From assembly GCA_025350285.1 (NCBI GenBank), contig JANXYE010000195.1, forward strand, positions 1 through 7,925: a DNA stretch of 7,925 nucleotides. Direction: 5' to 3'. The notes under the pieces were generated by a model. The model had not been told where the DNA came from. It did not search any database and saw only the letters and a list, made by a program, of their open reading frames with translations. Each line of letters opens with the position of its first letter. Position 1 is the stretch's first letter. A program made the translations under genes and the position numbers. Source of the DNA: Chloroflexota bacterium (lineage in GTDB: Bacteria; Chloroflexota; Dehalococcoidia; Tepidiformales; Tepidiformaceae). This document shows positions 1-5,778 of this stretch, one piece after another.

Positions 1-441
1 AACGTCGATACGCGCCTCGCCCAGGTCGCATCGGGGGCGTTCGAGGCGACGGTGCTCGCGCTCGCGGGGTTGAAGCGCCTCGGGCTCGAAGGGCGGGTTG
101 CGCACGTCTTCGGGCCAGAAGAGATGCTCCCCGCGCCGGCCCAGGGCGCCCTGGCGGTCGAGTGCCGCACCGAAGACACGAGCACGCGGGCCTCCCTCTC
201 CGCTATCCACGATCCGCAAATCGCCTCTGTCGTGGAGGCGGAGCGGTCGTTCCTCGCCGCCCTCGAAGGCGGCTGCGCGTCACCCTCCGCGGCCCATTGC
301 ATCCTGGAAGATGGCCGCCTCCACCTGACCGCGCTCATAGCTGACGACCGCGGCCTCCGCCGGACGCGGCGCAGCGGCACGCCGGAGGAGGCCGCGGAGA
401 TGGGCCGCGACGCGGCGCGCGAACTGCTGACAGCCATGTAG
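1..441 (+). CDS. hemC: Hydroxymethylbilane synthase (porphobilinogen deaminase), C-terminal part
   Basis: This is the 3' part of hemC; the 5' part lies left of the window. HemC is a cytosolic enzyme that joins four porphobilinogen units into hydroxymethylbilane in tetrapyrrole synthesis. The frame is open from base 1 and starts with a NVDTRLAQV stretch matching the family's RGNV.TRL segment. It continues with the LALAGLKRLGL motif and the MLPAPAQGALAVECR motif. The AERSFLAALEGGC segment follows; its Cys (codon 274-276) is the residue that binds the dipyrromethane cofactor in this family. About 146 residues remain, covering the end of domain 2 and domain 3, so roughly half of a usual ~310-residue protein. 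The residues after the cofactor Cys (ASPSAAHC) depart somewhat from the common QVPIGAYA-type sequence, but the domain continues normally to the stop. No hemD follows; the next gene is convergent, so hemC is the last gene of its transcription unit. Confidence 0.95.
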   Translation, partial: NVDTRLAQVASGAFEATVLALAGLKRLGLEGRVAHVFGPEEMLPAPAQGALAVECRTEDTSTRASLSAIHDPQIASVVEAERSFLAALEGGCASPSAAHCILEDGRLHLTALIADDRGLRRTRRSGTPEEAAEMGRDAARELLTAM

Positions 442-492
442 CCGTGGCGGTCGGTCGCCCCCGAGGCGCCCGGAAACGCAAGACGCAGGTTC

Positions 493-515
493 CGCCGGGC
501 ATCGGCCCACCGGCG
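493..515. other. Weak inverted repeat in the convergent hemC/hydrolase spacer
   Basis: The 112-bp spacer between the two converging stop codons contains CGCCGG (493-498) and CCGGCG (510-515) around an 11-base loop. It could act as a bidirectional transcription end, but it has no T-tract on either strand, and short GC inverted repeats are common by chance at this base composition. Nothing else was recognised in the spacer. Confidence 0.2.
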
Positions 516-553
516 ATCGCGCGCCGCGACTACCGGCCGGCGGCCCTGGGCTA

Positions 554-1291
554 TCAACTCGCCAGGACGCGGGCCAAGTGCCGGTACACGTCCACATTCT
601 GGGCGAGGCCGCTGTGGCTGCCCTGCACCTGCAGGTTCTCGGCGCCGGGGACGATGCAGGTGGCCGCCGAGACAATAGTGTCCTCCGTGGACCCTATCGA
701 CGTGATCTTCGTCGATGGGTGCAACGAGGCCGACATGTCGCGCACGTACGGGCAGCCGCAGGCCGGGACATTGCACTGGGGCGAGAGCACGCGCCGCGCG
801 ATGTTCCCCGCGCGCACAACGGTCGCTGATGCGCCGACCGACGCGCCGGTGGAGTCGAATGCCCCCTGGCGCATCATGGCGGCGACCGCTCCGGCGGGCG
901 AGCCGAGGAGCACGAGGTGCGAAATCCGCGGCCCAAGCGCGGCGGCGATCGCCCAGCCGAGCATCCCGCCCCGGCTGTGGCCGATGATCGCCCCTTTCTC
1001 TCCCGGCCTGAGCTGGGATTCGAAGTTCCGCTGGGCGGCCACACGCAGCGTCTCGGGACAGCCGGCGTTGATCGCAAGCGTGCTGATCACCGGGCGGTAC
1101 CCGATTCGCATGAGCCAGCCGTGCAGCGGCGCAAGATAGAGGTCGTTGCCGAAGAGGCCGGGGAGCACGAGGACGGGACGCCCGTCCCCCCGCGCCACGC
1201 CCGAGCCGAGCCAGACCGGGCTCGTCATGAGCCGGATGAGTTCGCCCGGGGCGCGCGATTCGCCAACCATACCGCCTGCGCGACGTGCCAT
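554..1291 (-). CDS. Alpha/beta-hydrolase (esterase/lipase-like), 245 aa
   Basis: This is a probable serine hydrolase of the alpha/beta-hydrolase fold; the substrate is unknown. The strand before the oxyanion region reads VLVLPGLFGND (residues 40-50). The nucleophile elbow is IIGHSRGG, placing the catalytic Ser at 106. STED (Asp204) and GSHSGL (His226) are in the right order for the other two triad residues. The layout resembles lipase/PGAP1-like esterases. No signal peptide is visible, so it is probably cytosolic. An unusual Cys cluster, C173-x4-C178-x-C180, sits in the cap-like region, with further Cys at 78 and 212. The start is ATG at 1291, because a GGAGG ribosome site (1304-1300) lies 8 bases upstream; the open frame continues further upstream only as antisense of the RDD gene. 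It is a single-gene unit, convergent with hemC and divergent from the RDD gene. The fold call is firm; the activity is inferred. Confidence 0.85.
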   Translation of the reverse strand: MARRAGGMVGESRAPGELIRLMTSPVWLGSGVARGDGRPVLVLPGLFGNDLYLAPLHGWLMRIGYRPVISTLAINAGCPETLRVAAQRNFESQLRPGEKGAIIGHSRGGMLGWAIAAALGPRISHLVLLGSPAGAVAAMMRQGAFDSTGASVGASATVVRAGNIARRVLSPQCNVPACGCPYVRDMSASLHPSTKITSIGSTEDTIVSAATCIVPGAENLQVQGSHSGLAQNVDVYRHLARVLAS

Positions 1292-1299
1292 ACCTCTGT

Positions 1300-1304
1300 C
1301 CTCC
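1300..1304 (-). promoter_or_regulatory. Ribosome binding site of the hydrolase
   Basis: On the minus strand GGAGG lies 8 bases before the ATG at 1291. It fixes this start in preference to more upstream in-frame codons that lie inside the opposing RDD gene. Confidence 0.7.
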
Positions 1305-1387
1305 GCCGTTGTTTGCCTTGCGCGCGCAGGGTACGCGCACGGCGGGCAGCCTGCACGCTGGCGCTGCGCGCCACGGCATGATGCGCC

Positions 1388-1393
1388 GATAGT
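1388..1393 (+). promoter_or_regulatory. Putative -10 box of the RDD gene (leaderless type)
   Basis: GATAGT matches four of six bases of TATAAT and lies six bases before the GTG start at 1400. No Shine-Dalgarno sequence is visible. With the usual distance from -10 box to start site, transcription would begin at or next to the GTG. No good -35 box is seen. Confidence 0.4.
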
Positions 1394-1399
1394 CCACCT

Positions 1400-1978
1400 G
1401 TGACGTGCCCGAATTGCGGCTCCAACATTCGGGAAGGCGGCCGCGTCTGCTTCGAATGCGGCGAACTCATCCGCGCGCGCGTGGGCGGCGATGCGCTCGC
1501 GGTTGCCGTCCCACTGTCCATGCAGGTAGAGGAGCGCCCAGCACGCCCGACGTACACCGCCTACCCCGGCAGCCTCGTCCTGCGGGCCATCGCCTGGCTG
1601 CTGGACCAGCTTATCTGGGGCGGGCTCCTGGCCGCGGTCGTCTTGCTCTACCTCGAACTGAACGGCCTTTCGCGCACTGGCGCGCACGTCATCGACGCGT
1701 TGAAAGTCGTGGCCCTGCCGTTCGCCGTTGCCCAGTTCGTGCTCAACGCCGTGATGGAGGCATCCAGCCTGCGGGCGACCCCGGGCAAGCTCATGGTCGG
1801 GCTCGTCGTGGGGGATGAAGAGGGCGCGCCGCTTGGTCTTCTCCATGCGATGTGGCGTTCGTTCATCAAGAGCGTCCTGATGAGCTTCGTCCCGCTCGAA
1901 GTGCTCATCGCACTGGTGGTGGACGACAACCAGACGGTGCACGACATGATCGCGGGGACGAACGTCTACAGCCGATAG
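1400..1978 (+). CDS. Zinc-ribbon and RDD-domain membrane protein, 192 aa
   Basis: This is a small membrane protein of unknown role with an N-terminal zinc ribbon. CPNC (Cys3, Cys6) and CFEC (Cys17, Cys20) form a CxxC-x10-CxxC metal site. A flexible linker (about residues 25-55) follows, then an RDD domain. The RDD hallmarks are LRAIAWLLDQLI (Arg62, Asp69), TPGKLMVGLVV (128-137) and QTVHDMIAGTNV (178-189). Hydrophobic segments lie at about 59-87, 102-118 and 154-174, the last two consistent with further membrane passes. The GTG at 1400 is the only usable start: an in-frame TGA lies at 1379-1381 and the zinc ribbon begins directly after the start codon. RDD proteins are widespread; some are linked to ion transport, but most have no known function. 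The zinc ribbon should face the cytoplasm (inference). The gene ends 3 bp from the convergent holA stop. Confidence 0.85.
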   Translation: MTCPNCGSNIREGGRVCFECGELIRARVGGDALAVAVPLSMQVEERPARPTYTAYPGSLVLRAIAWLLDQLIWGGLLAAVVLLYLELNGLSRTGAHVIDALKVVALPFAVAQFVLNAVMEASSLRATPGKLMVGLVVGDEEGAPLGLLHAMWRSFIKSVLMSFVPLEVLIALVVDDNQTVHDMIAGTNVYSR

Positions 1979-1981
1979 ACG

Positions 1982-3067
1982 TCAACGCGAACTGAGCCGC
2001 GCGAGCCGGATGACCATCAGTTCGAGAGCGAGTTCGTCATCAACTTCGCCGCTTTTGTTTTGGCGGTCGAGTTCGACGATGACGCTCAGGGCCGCAACGA
2101 GGCCGGGCATCCCCAGCCGCCTGGCCCGCCGGATGGCGTCGTCCCGTAGCCGCGGGAAGTTGCCGGCACGGCCCATCGCCTTGCCAATCTCGTCCGCGGG
2201 GGCTCCTTCGTTCACGAGTTCGATGACTGGCGCGAGCGCGCGATAGCGGCCGGCGAGGGCGCCGATAATCATCTGGCGCTCGGTGTTGTCGTCCATCAGC
2301 AGCTTGAGCGTGTCCATCGCCCGCTTCAGGTTGCCGTCCATGATCGCGTCGGCCAGGTTGAAGTTGTTGGCGTGGCGGGCGCCCGTGCAGAGCAGATAGA
2401 TGTCATCCACAGTCACGTCCTGGCCCATGGAATAGACGGCGACCTTGTCGAGTTCGTTCATCAGCCCGACGGTGTCCGCGTGCCACTTGTCGTCGCCCAC
2501 TTCGACCTGGATTGTCGCCGCGAGCAGGGCTACCGGGTCGCCGATCTTACGCAGCTCATCATCGACCGGGTCCTGGGTGCGGAACGGGCCGTTGCGAAAG
2601 CGGATCCCACGGGCCGCCGCCTCCTCTCTGATGTAGCGCGTGAGCGGCTCGCCCTTGAGCTCGGCGTAGGCGGCGTCCTCCACGCCGGGGAGTTCCTTGA
2701 GACGCTTGAGCATCGCGTTGGCGGGGCCGATGTCACCCCCGCCAAGGACGATGACAGACGAGTCCGGGATGCCGTCCGCTATCGCCGTGAAGAGCGGGTT
2801 GAACGCATCGATCCCGCGCGCGCTCTTCGGTTCCTCACCGCGCGTCTCGAAGCGGTCGAGGAAGTCATCGACGACGATGAGCCGCTTTGGCGCGAGGAAC
2901 GGCGGCGTCATGGCGTGGGCGAGGATGTCCTGGGGCTTCACATCGCGGCCCGTGAGCCGCACGAAGTTGGTGGGGAGCATACCGCTACCGCCATCGGCTT
3001 CGGCCTTCAGTTCGTCGAGGCGGCGGCGGATGGCCATATCGTCTGCGCCGCGGAGGAGAAGGATCAT
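1982..3067 (-). CDS. holA: DNA polymerase III subunit delta, 361 aa
   Basis: HolA is the delta subunit of the clamp loader; it opens the beta sliding clamp and works in a complex with delta' and tau/gamma. The N-terminus MILLLRGADD followed by a helical segment matches the delta nucleotide-binding-like domain. Other matches are KRLIVVDDFLDRFE (61-74), the SSVIVLGGGD strand (103-112), LTRYIREEAAARGI (142-155) and the family C-terminal lid and collar segment FNLADAIMDGNLKRAM (236-251). After these come a QMIIGALAGRYRAL helix and a LDRQNKSGEVDDELAL end motif typical of this family. It is slightly longer than the usual ~320-345 residues; the acidic and charged 74-85 region may be an insertion. 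The ATG at 3067 is preceded by TATAAT only six bases away and lacks a well-spaced ribosome site. The gene is divergent from the glycosyltransferase and does not appear to be in an operon. Confidence 0.9.
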   Translation of the reverse strand: MILLLRGADDMAIRRRLDELKAEADGGSGMLPTNFVRLTGRDVKPQDILAHAMTPPFLAPKRLIVVDDFLDRFETRGEEPKSARGIDAFNPLFTAIADGIPDSSVIVLGGGDIGPANAMLKRLKELPGVEDAAYAELKGEPLTRYIREEAAARGIRFRNGPFRTQDPVDDELRKIGDPVALLAATIQVEVGDDKWHADTVGLMNELDKVAVYSMGQDVTVDDIYLLCTGARHANNFNLADAIMDGNLKRAMDTLKLLMDDNTERQMIIGALAGRYRALAPVIELVNEGAPADEIGKAMGRAGNFPRLRDDAIRRARRLGMPGLVAALSVIVELDRQNKSGEVDDELALELMVIRLARLSSR

Positions 3068-3073
3068 GCCGGG

Positions 3074-3079
3074 ATTATA
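3074..3079 (-). promoter_or_regulatory. Perfect -10 box of holA, leaderless arrangement
   Basis: The minus strand reads TATAAT, then CCCGGC, then the ATG of holA at 3067. The expected transcription start falls on the first base of the ATG. No convincing -35 box is present: the hexamer 17 bases upstream is GCAGGC. A GGGAG lies 12 bases before the ATG, overlapping the promoter, which is too far upstream to act as a normal ribosome site. Confidence 0.6.
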
Positions 3080-3183
3080 CTCCCACGGGCTCCGTGGCCT
3101 GCCCGGTTGGGGGCGTCGAACCGCACCGCCCTGTATCCTCGACGAACGTTCGCGGCCGGAGGGCGTAGCGGAGCAATGAACCG

Positions 3184-4167
3184 ATGATGGAAGTCAGCGT
3201 CGTCATCCCCGCTTACAACCGCCGCACGCTCATCGCCGAAGCTATCGAGAGCGTGCTCGCGCAAACCTTGCCGGCACGGGAGATCATCGTCGTGGACGAT
3301 GGCTCGACCGATGGGACGGCGGACATAGTCGCGGCGAGCTTCGGCACGGCGGTGCGACTCGAACGGCTGGAACGGAACCTCGGGATTTCGGCGGCCCGAA
3401 ACCACGGCTGGCGGGTGGCAACTGGCGAACTCGTCGCCTTACTCGATTCGGACGACGCCTGGCTCCCCGGCAAGCTCGCGGCCCAGGTCCGGCAATTCGA
3501 AGACGCGAACGTCCTCGCCACCCACGGACGGGTCGAGTTGGTCGATGGGACGGGGCAGCCCATGCCGCGCGCGACGGCGGTCTACGAGCGCGCGTTCCGG
3601 GCGGCGGCGGCGCGGGGCTATAGCTACGCGGGCATCACCCGGCTCTGGACGCGGATTCTGCCCTCGACCACCGTGTTCCGGCGTCGCTTGCTCGAACCGA
3701 TCGGCGGCTTCGACGCACGGCTGCGCGACTTTGAAGACTGGGACCTGTTCTGGCGGGTCGCCACCCTGGGCCGCGTAACCGTGACGCCGGGCACGATGGC
3801 CCGCTACCGGCGGCACTCCGGCAACACCGGGATGAACCTCGGGGCGTTCGAACTGCTGAACCGCAAGCACCTGGCGGAGGTGTTGCCCGGCTATCGTGGG
3901 CCCGAGGCTGCGGTGGTGCGCGCGAACCTGCTCCGAAACCTTGCCTGGATAGCGGCCGAACGGGGCGATGAAGCGGCCCAACGCGCACGAATACGGGCAT
4001 CCATCCGGGCGCGGCCCGCGCTCGCGCTCCAGATCTGGTCACCAGTGCGAGGTGCGTCGCCGGTTGACCTCTTGCCCGAGGTTGGCGCCACCGCCGCGTG
4101 GTGGGTGCGGGACCAGCGCGCGCCTCGCACCCACCGCGACCGCCCGGCCGCCGGGAACTCGTCTTGA
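3184..4167 (+). CDS. Family 2 glycosyltransferase, 327 aa
   Basis: This is probably a cytosolic or membrane-associated GT-A fold enzyme that transfers a sugar from a nucleotide-sugar to a glycan or lipid acceptor; donor and acceptor are unknown. The N-terminus VSVVIPAYNRR (4-14) is the first beta strand of GT2 enzymes. VVDDGSTDGT (36-45) binds the nucleotide, and LLDSDDAW (86-93) carries the metal-binding DxD. NLGISAARNHG (65-75) is the usual helix between them. GGFDARLRDFEDWDLFWR (174-191) holds the ED catalytic-base motif (Glu184-Asp185). YRRHSGN (208-214) closes the catalytic domain. The last ~110 residues are helical and Arg/Ala-rich with no recognised domain and no clear membrane segment. 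Two adjacent ATG codons (3184, 3187) are possible starts; GGAG at 3170-3173 lies 10 bases from the first. It stands alone, divergent from holA and convergent with SDR1. Confidence 0.9.
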   Translation: MMEVSVVIPAYNRRTLIAEAIESVLAQTLPAREIIVVDDGSTDGTADIVAASFGTAVRLERLERNLGISAARNHGWRVATGELVALLDSDDAWLPGKLAAQVRQFEDANVLATHGRVELVDGTGQPMPRATAVYERAFRAAAARGYSYAGITRLWTRILPSTTVFRRRLLEPIGGFDARLRDFEDWDLFWRVATLGRVTVTPGTMARYRRHSGNTGMNLGAFELLNRKHLAEVLPGYRGPEAAVVRANLLRNLAWIAAERGDEAAQRARIRASIRARPALALQIWSPVRGASPVDLLPEVGATAAWWVRDQRAPRTHRDRPAAGNSS

Positions 4168-4199
4168 GTCGCGATCACTTCCCGCAGCGGCGGCAGCGC

Positions 4200-5030
4200 C
4201 TATCCCTTTTCCAGCGCGTCGAAGGCGGCCATGATCGCTTCGAAGCGCTCCGCGACCATCACGCGCGTCTCCGGGTGGGTGACGATGTAGAGCTGGTTCG
4301 AACGGATGGCGGCGACCACCATGCGCGCCACGACGGCCGGGTCGAGGGATGTCTGCGGGGCGTGCTCGCCGGTCGGGTCCTGGCCGCGCGGCGGCGGCGC
4401 GATCGGGCCGCCGAGAGCCGCCGGGCGATTGCGGCCGGCATCGAGGATGCGGGTCTGCACTCCGCCCGGGCAGAGGACGGAGACGCCGATCCCTTCCTTT
4501 TCGAGTTCGCGGTGGAGGTCCTCCGAGATGCCGACGACGGCGTACTTCGTCGCCACGTAGCTGCCGATGTTCTCGCCGGCAAGGTACGAAAGCCCGGCTA
4601 TCGACGATGTATTCACGATGTGGCCACCTTCGCCCTGCTCACGCATGCGCGGGAGGAACGCCTGGACGCCGTATATCACGCTCTGCAGGTTCACCCCGTT
4701 GACCCACTCCCAGTCGGCCGGGGTGGTGGACTTGAGCGGGCCGTAGCGCACGACGCCGGCGTTGTTGCAGAGCACATGCACCGCCCCGAACTCGCCGAAG
4801 ACAGCGTCCGCGAGGGCATCGACCTCCTCACGCGAGGCGACGTTGCAGTGAGCCGCGATCGAGCGCACGCCGAGGGCCAGCAACTCGTCCCGCACGCCTT
4901 CGGCGGCAGCGATGTCGATATCGGCGATGGCAACGTTCATCCCCTCGCTGGCGAAAGCGAGGGACATGGCCCGGCCGATGCCGCTCCCCCCACCGGTGAC
5001 GACGGCCGTGCGGCCTTTGAAGTTCTGCAT
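4200..5030 (-). CDS. Short-chain dehydrogenase/reductase SDR1, 276 aa
   Basis: This is a classical SDR oxidoreductase that uses NAD(P) to oxidise or reduce an alcohol/carbonyl pair; the substrate is unknown. The cofactor-binding motif TGGGSGIG is at 12-19 and NNAG at 89-92. The tetrad is complete: Asn114 (in VNLQS), Ser143 (NTSSIAG), Tyr158 and Lys162 (YVATK). Asp37 after the second beta strand (VAIADID) suggests preference for NAD over NADP. A GRNRP..LGGP motif and a Pro-rich loop (about 208-226) follow CPGGV; the same GRNRP..GGP pattern is in SDR3. The ATG at 5030 was chosen because GGAGG lies six bases upstream and the family N-terminus begins there; the upstream open frame overlaps the divergent vapB. 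Length is normal for the family. The promoter region is shared with vapB. Confidence 0.9.
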   Translation of the reverse strand: MQNFKGRTAVVTGGGSGIGRAMSLAFASEGMNVAIADIDIAAAEGVRDELLALGVRSIAAHCNVASREEVDALADAVFGEFGAVHVLCNNAGVVRYGPLKSTTPADWEWVNGVNLQSVIYGVQAFLPRMREQGEGGHIVNTSSIAGLSYLAGENIGSYVATKYAVVGISEDLHRELEKEGIGVSVLCPGGVQTRILDAGRNRPAALGGPIAPPPRGQDPTGEHAPQTSLDPAVVARMVVAAIRSNQLYIVTHPETRVMVAERFEAIMAAFDALEKG

Positions 5031-5064
5031 GACGAGCCTCCCGCGCCCGGAATCGAGCGGTGGG

Positions 5065-5073
5065 AGTTTAGCA
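5065..5073 (-). promoter_or_regulatory. Extended -10 box of SDR1
   Basis: The minus strand reads TGCTAAACT, an extended -10 type (TGn plus TAAACT), 34 bases before the SDR1 ATG. Almost the same sequence (TGCTACACT) stands before SDR3; the surrounding 14 bases match at 12 positions. This supports a real promoter element. No good -35 box is present, as is typical of extended -10 promoters. Confidence 0.5.
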
Positions 5074-5082
5074 TGGCCGGGC

Positions 5083-5119
5083 TTGTTGCACCTTGATGCG
5101 TCCGCGTATGCTTTGATGC
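5083..5119 (+). promoter_or_regulatory. vapBC promoter and candidate autoregulatory operator
   Basis: TTGTTG (5083-5088) and TATGCT (5107-5112), 18 bases apart, form a plausible promoter. The -10 box ends seven bases before the vapB ATG, so the transcript would be leaderless or nearly so. Three similar heptamers, TTGTTGC (5083), TTGATGC (5093) and TTGATGC (5113), begin 10 and 20 bases apart, which puts them on one face of the helix. Antitoxins with a ribbon-helix-helix domain usually bind such repeats at their own promoter. That VapB binds here is inference. Confidence 0.5.
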
Positions 5120-5365
5120 ATGAGAACCACAGTGACCATCGACGATCAGGTTTTTCGAGACGCCAAGATCGAGGCAATCAAGGCGGGGATGACGTTTTCG
5201 GACTTCGTTGAGGAGGCGCTCCGTCGAAGAATGCCGAGGAAACCGTTCACCTTCACGGTTTCGAACGGCGGGGGCCTCCGGCCCGGGGTCGACCTCGATA
5301 CGGTTGAATCGATGATGGACGAGGAAGAATGGCTGGAGCGCCGCCTTGCAGATTCCCGACGTTAA
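5120..5365 (+). CDS. vapB: VapB-type antitoxin, ribbon-helix-helix, 81 aa
   Basis: This is the antitoxin of a type II toxin-antitoxin pair; it should bind and neutralise the VapC RNase and repress the operon. Residues 2-8 (RTTVTID) form the DNA-binding beta strand. Helices at about 9-22 and 25-38 (FSDFVEEALRRR) complete the ribbon-helix-helix fold. The C-terminal GGGLRPGVDLD (50-60) is the toxin-binding tail typical of VapB partners of this PIN-toxin subgroup. A short acidic end follows (MMDEEEW). The start is fixed: an in-frame TGA lies at 5114-5116, two codons upstream, and there is no Shine-Dalgarno sequence, in keeping with a leaderless message. The gene overlaps vapC by 20 bases. Codons and base use look slightly less GC-rich than the neighbouring SDR genes, which fits acquisition by transfer (inference). 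Confidence 0.88.
   Translation: MRTTVTIDDQVFRDAKIEAIKAGMTFSDFVEEALRRRMPRKPFTFTVSNGGGLRPGVDLDTVESMMDEEEWLERRLADSRR
5239..5262 (+). repeat. Perfect 8-bp inverted repeat inside vapB
   Basis: GAAACCGT (5239-5246) and ACGGTTTC (5255-5262) are exact complements around an 8-base loop, TCACCTTC. The hairpin falls between the codons for the DNA-binding domain and those for the toxin-binding tail. A second, exclusive pairing exists between CCGTTC (5243-5248) and GAACGG (5263-5268). It may be chance or may influence vapB/vapC expression ratio. Confidence 0.3.
5334..5338 (+). promoter_or_regulatory. Ribosome binding site deciding the vapC TTG start
   Basis: TGGAG lies inside the 3' end of vapB, seven bases before TTG at 5346. 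It is the only start-codon and ribosome-site pair available in the vapC frame, since an in-frame TGA lies at 5313-5315 and no ATG or GTG occurs between. Confidence 0.6.
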
Positions 5366-5777
5366 CGCGCTGGTAAATGCGTTCCATCCTCTGGCGGTGT
5401 TTTACGCTCCGTACCGGCGATGGCTGGACGAAGCGTCAGGGAGCGATGAGTCGCTCGCCATACCAGACCTCGTGCTGCTCGGGTTCGTCCGCGTGAGCCT
5501 GAACAGAAAGGTCTGGGATCCGCCGCCGACCCTTGACCGTGTCCTGGCATTCGTCGATGAACTACGCAGCCTACCGAACTTCGTGCCGCTTGAGCCGAGC
5601 AAACGGCATTGGCGCGCGTTCGCGAACTTCTGCCGGACGGTCGGAACCCGGCCGGATGATTTCACCGACAATTACCTTGCGGCGCTCGCGATCGAGAACG
5701 AAGCGGAACTCATCTCCGCCGACCGAGGGTTCGCGCGATTTCCGGGCCTGCGATGGAGAGACCCTTCGAGGCCCTGA
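5346..5777 (+). CDS. vapC: VapC-type PIN-domain toxin, 143 aa
   Basis: This is a probable endoribonuclease toxin of the VapBC type; PIN enzymes of this kind cut tRNA or rRNA with Mg2+ and stop translation. IPDVNALVNAF (3-13) gives the first acidic residue, Asp5. TDNYLAALAIENEAELIS (107-124) holds the conserved Asp108, and ADRGFARFPGLRW (125-137) holds Asp126. These match the DAhLAALA..StDrDF..FPGLRW ending of the subgroup that includes many mycobacterial VapCs. The usual second acidic residue, near the GFVR motif (46-49), is not seen: that stretch reads DLVLLGFVRV. Also, the common second Asp of StDrDF is Gly here (DRGF). Start is TTG at 5346 with TGGAG seven bases upstream. The start overlaps the vapB stop by 20 bases, so toxin translation is coupled to antitoxin translation. 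It ends one base from the convergent SDR2 stop. Confidence 0.88.
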   Translation: MQIPDVNALVNAFHPLAVFYAPYRRWLDEASGSDESLAIPDLVLLGFVRVSLNRKVWDPPPTLDRVLAFVDELRSLPNFVPLEPSKRHWRAFANFCRTVGTRPDDFTDNYLAALAIENEAELISADRGFARFPGLRWRDPSRP

Positions 5778-5778
5778 C

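Noticed and set aside
444..1139. Plus-strand open frame opposite the alpha/beta-hydrolase
   Set aside because: The hydrolase on the minus strand has a complete catalytic triad and ribosome site; the plus-strand translation has no domain character.
1319..1339. Alternating GC inverted repeat (TGCGCG and CGCGCA) in the hydrolase/RDD spacer
   Set aside because: Low-complexity GC sequence; no link to either start and no operator-like symmetry beyond chance.
1292..1942. Upstream extension of the hydrolase frame on the minus strand
   Set aside because: This part is antisense to the RDD gene, is low in hydrophobic pattern, and the ribosome site before 1291 explains the start.
2372..3187. Plus-strand open frame (271 codons) opposite holA, touching the glycosyltransferase start
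   Set aside because: It is antisense to holA, has no recognisable domain and no ribosome site; the overlap ATGATG at its end is coincidental.
3176..3187. Three-codon open frame (Met-Asn-Arg-stop) whose TGA overlaps the glycosyltransferase ATG
   Set aside because: Possible coupling mini-frame, but its spacing from ribosome-like sequences is poor (2 or 12 bases) and such frames occur by chance.
4098..5096. Long plus-strand open frame (332 codons) opposite SDR1
   Set aside because: It is antisense to a clear SDR gene; the translation is His/Arg/Asp-rich without any domain and results from the third-position GC bias of SDR1.
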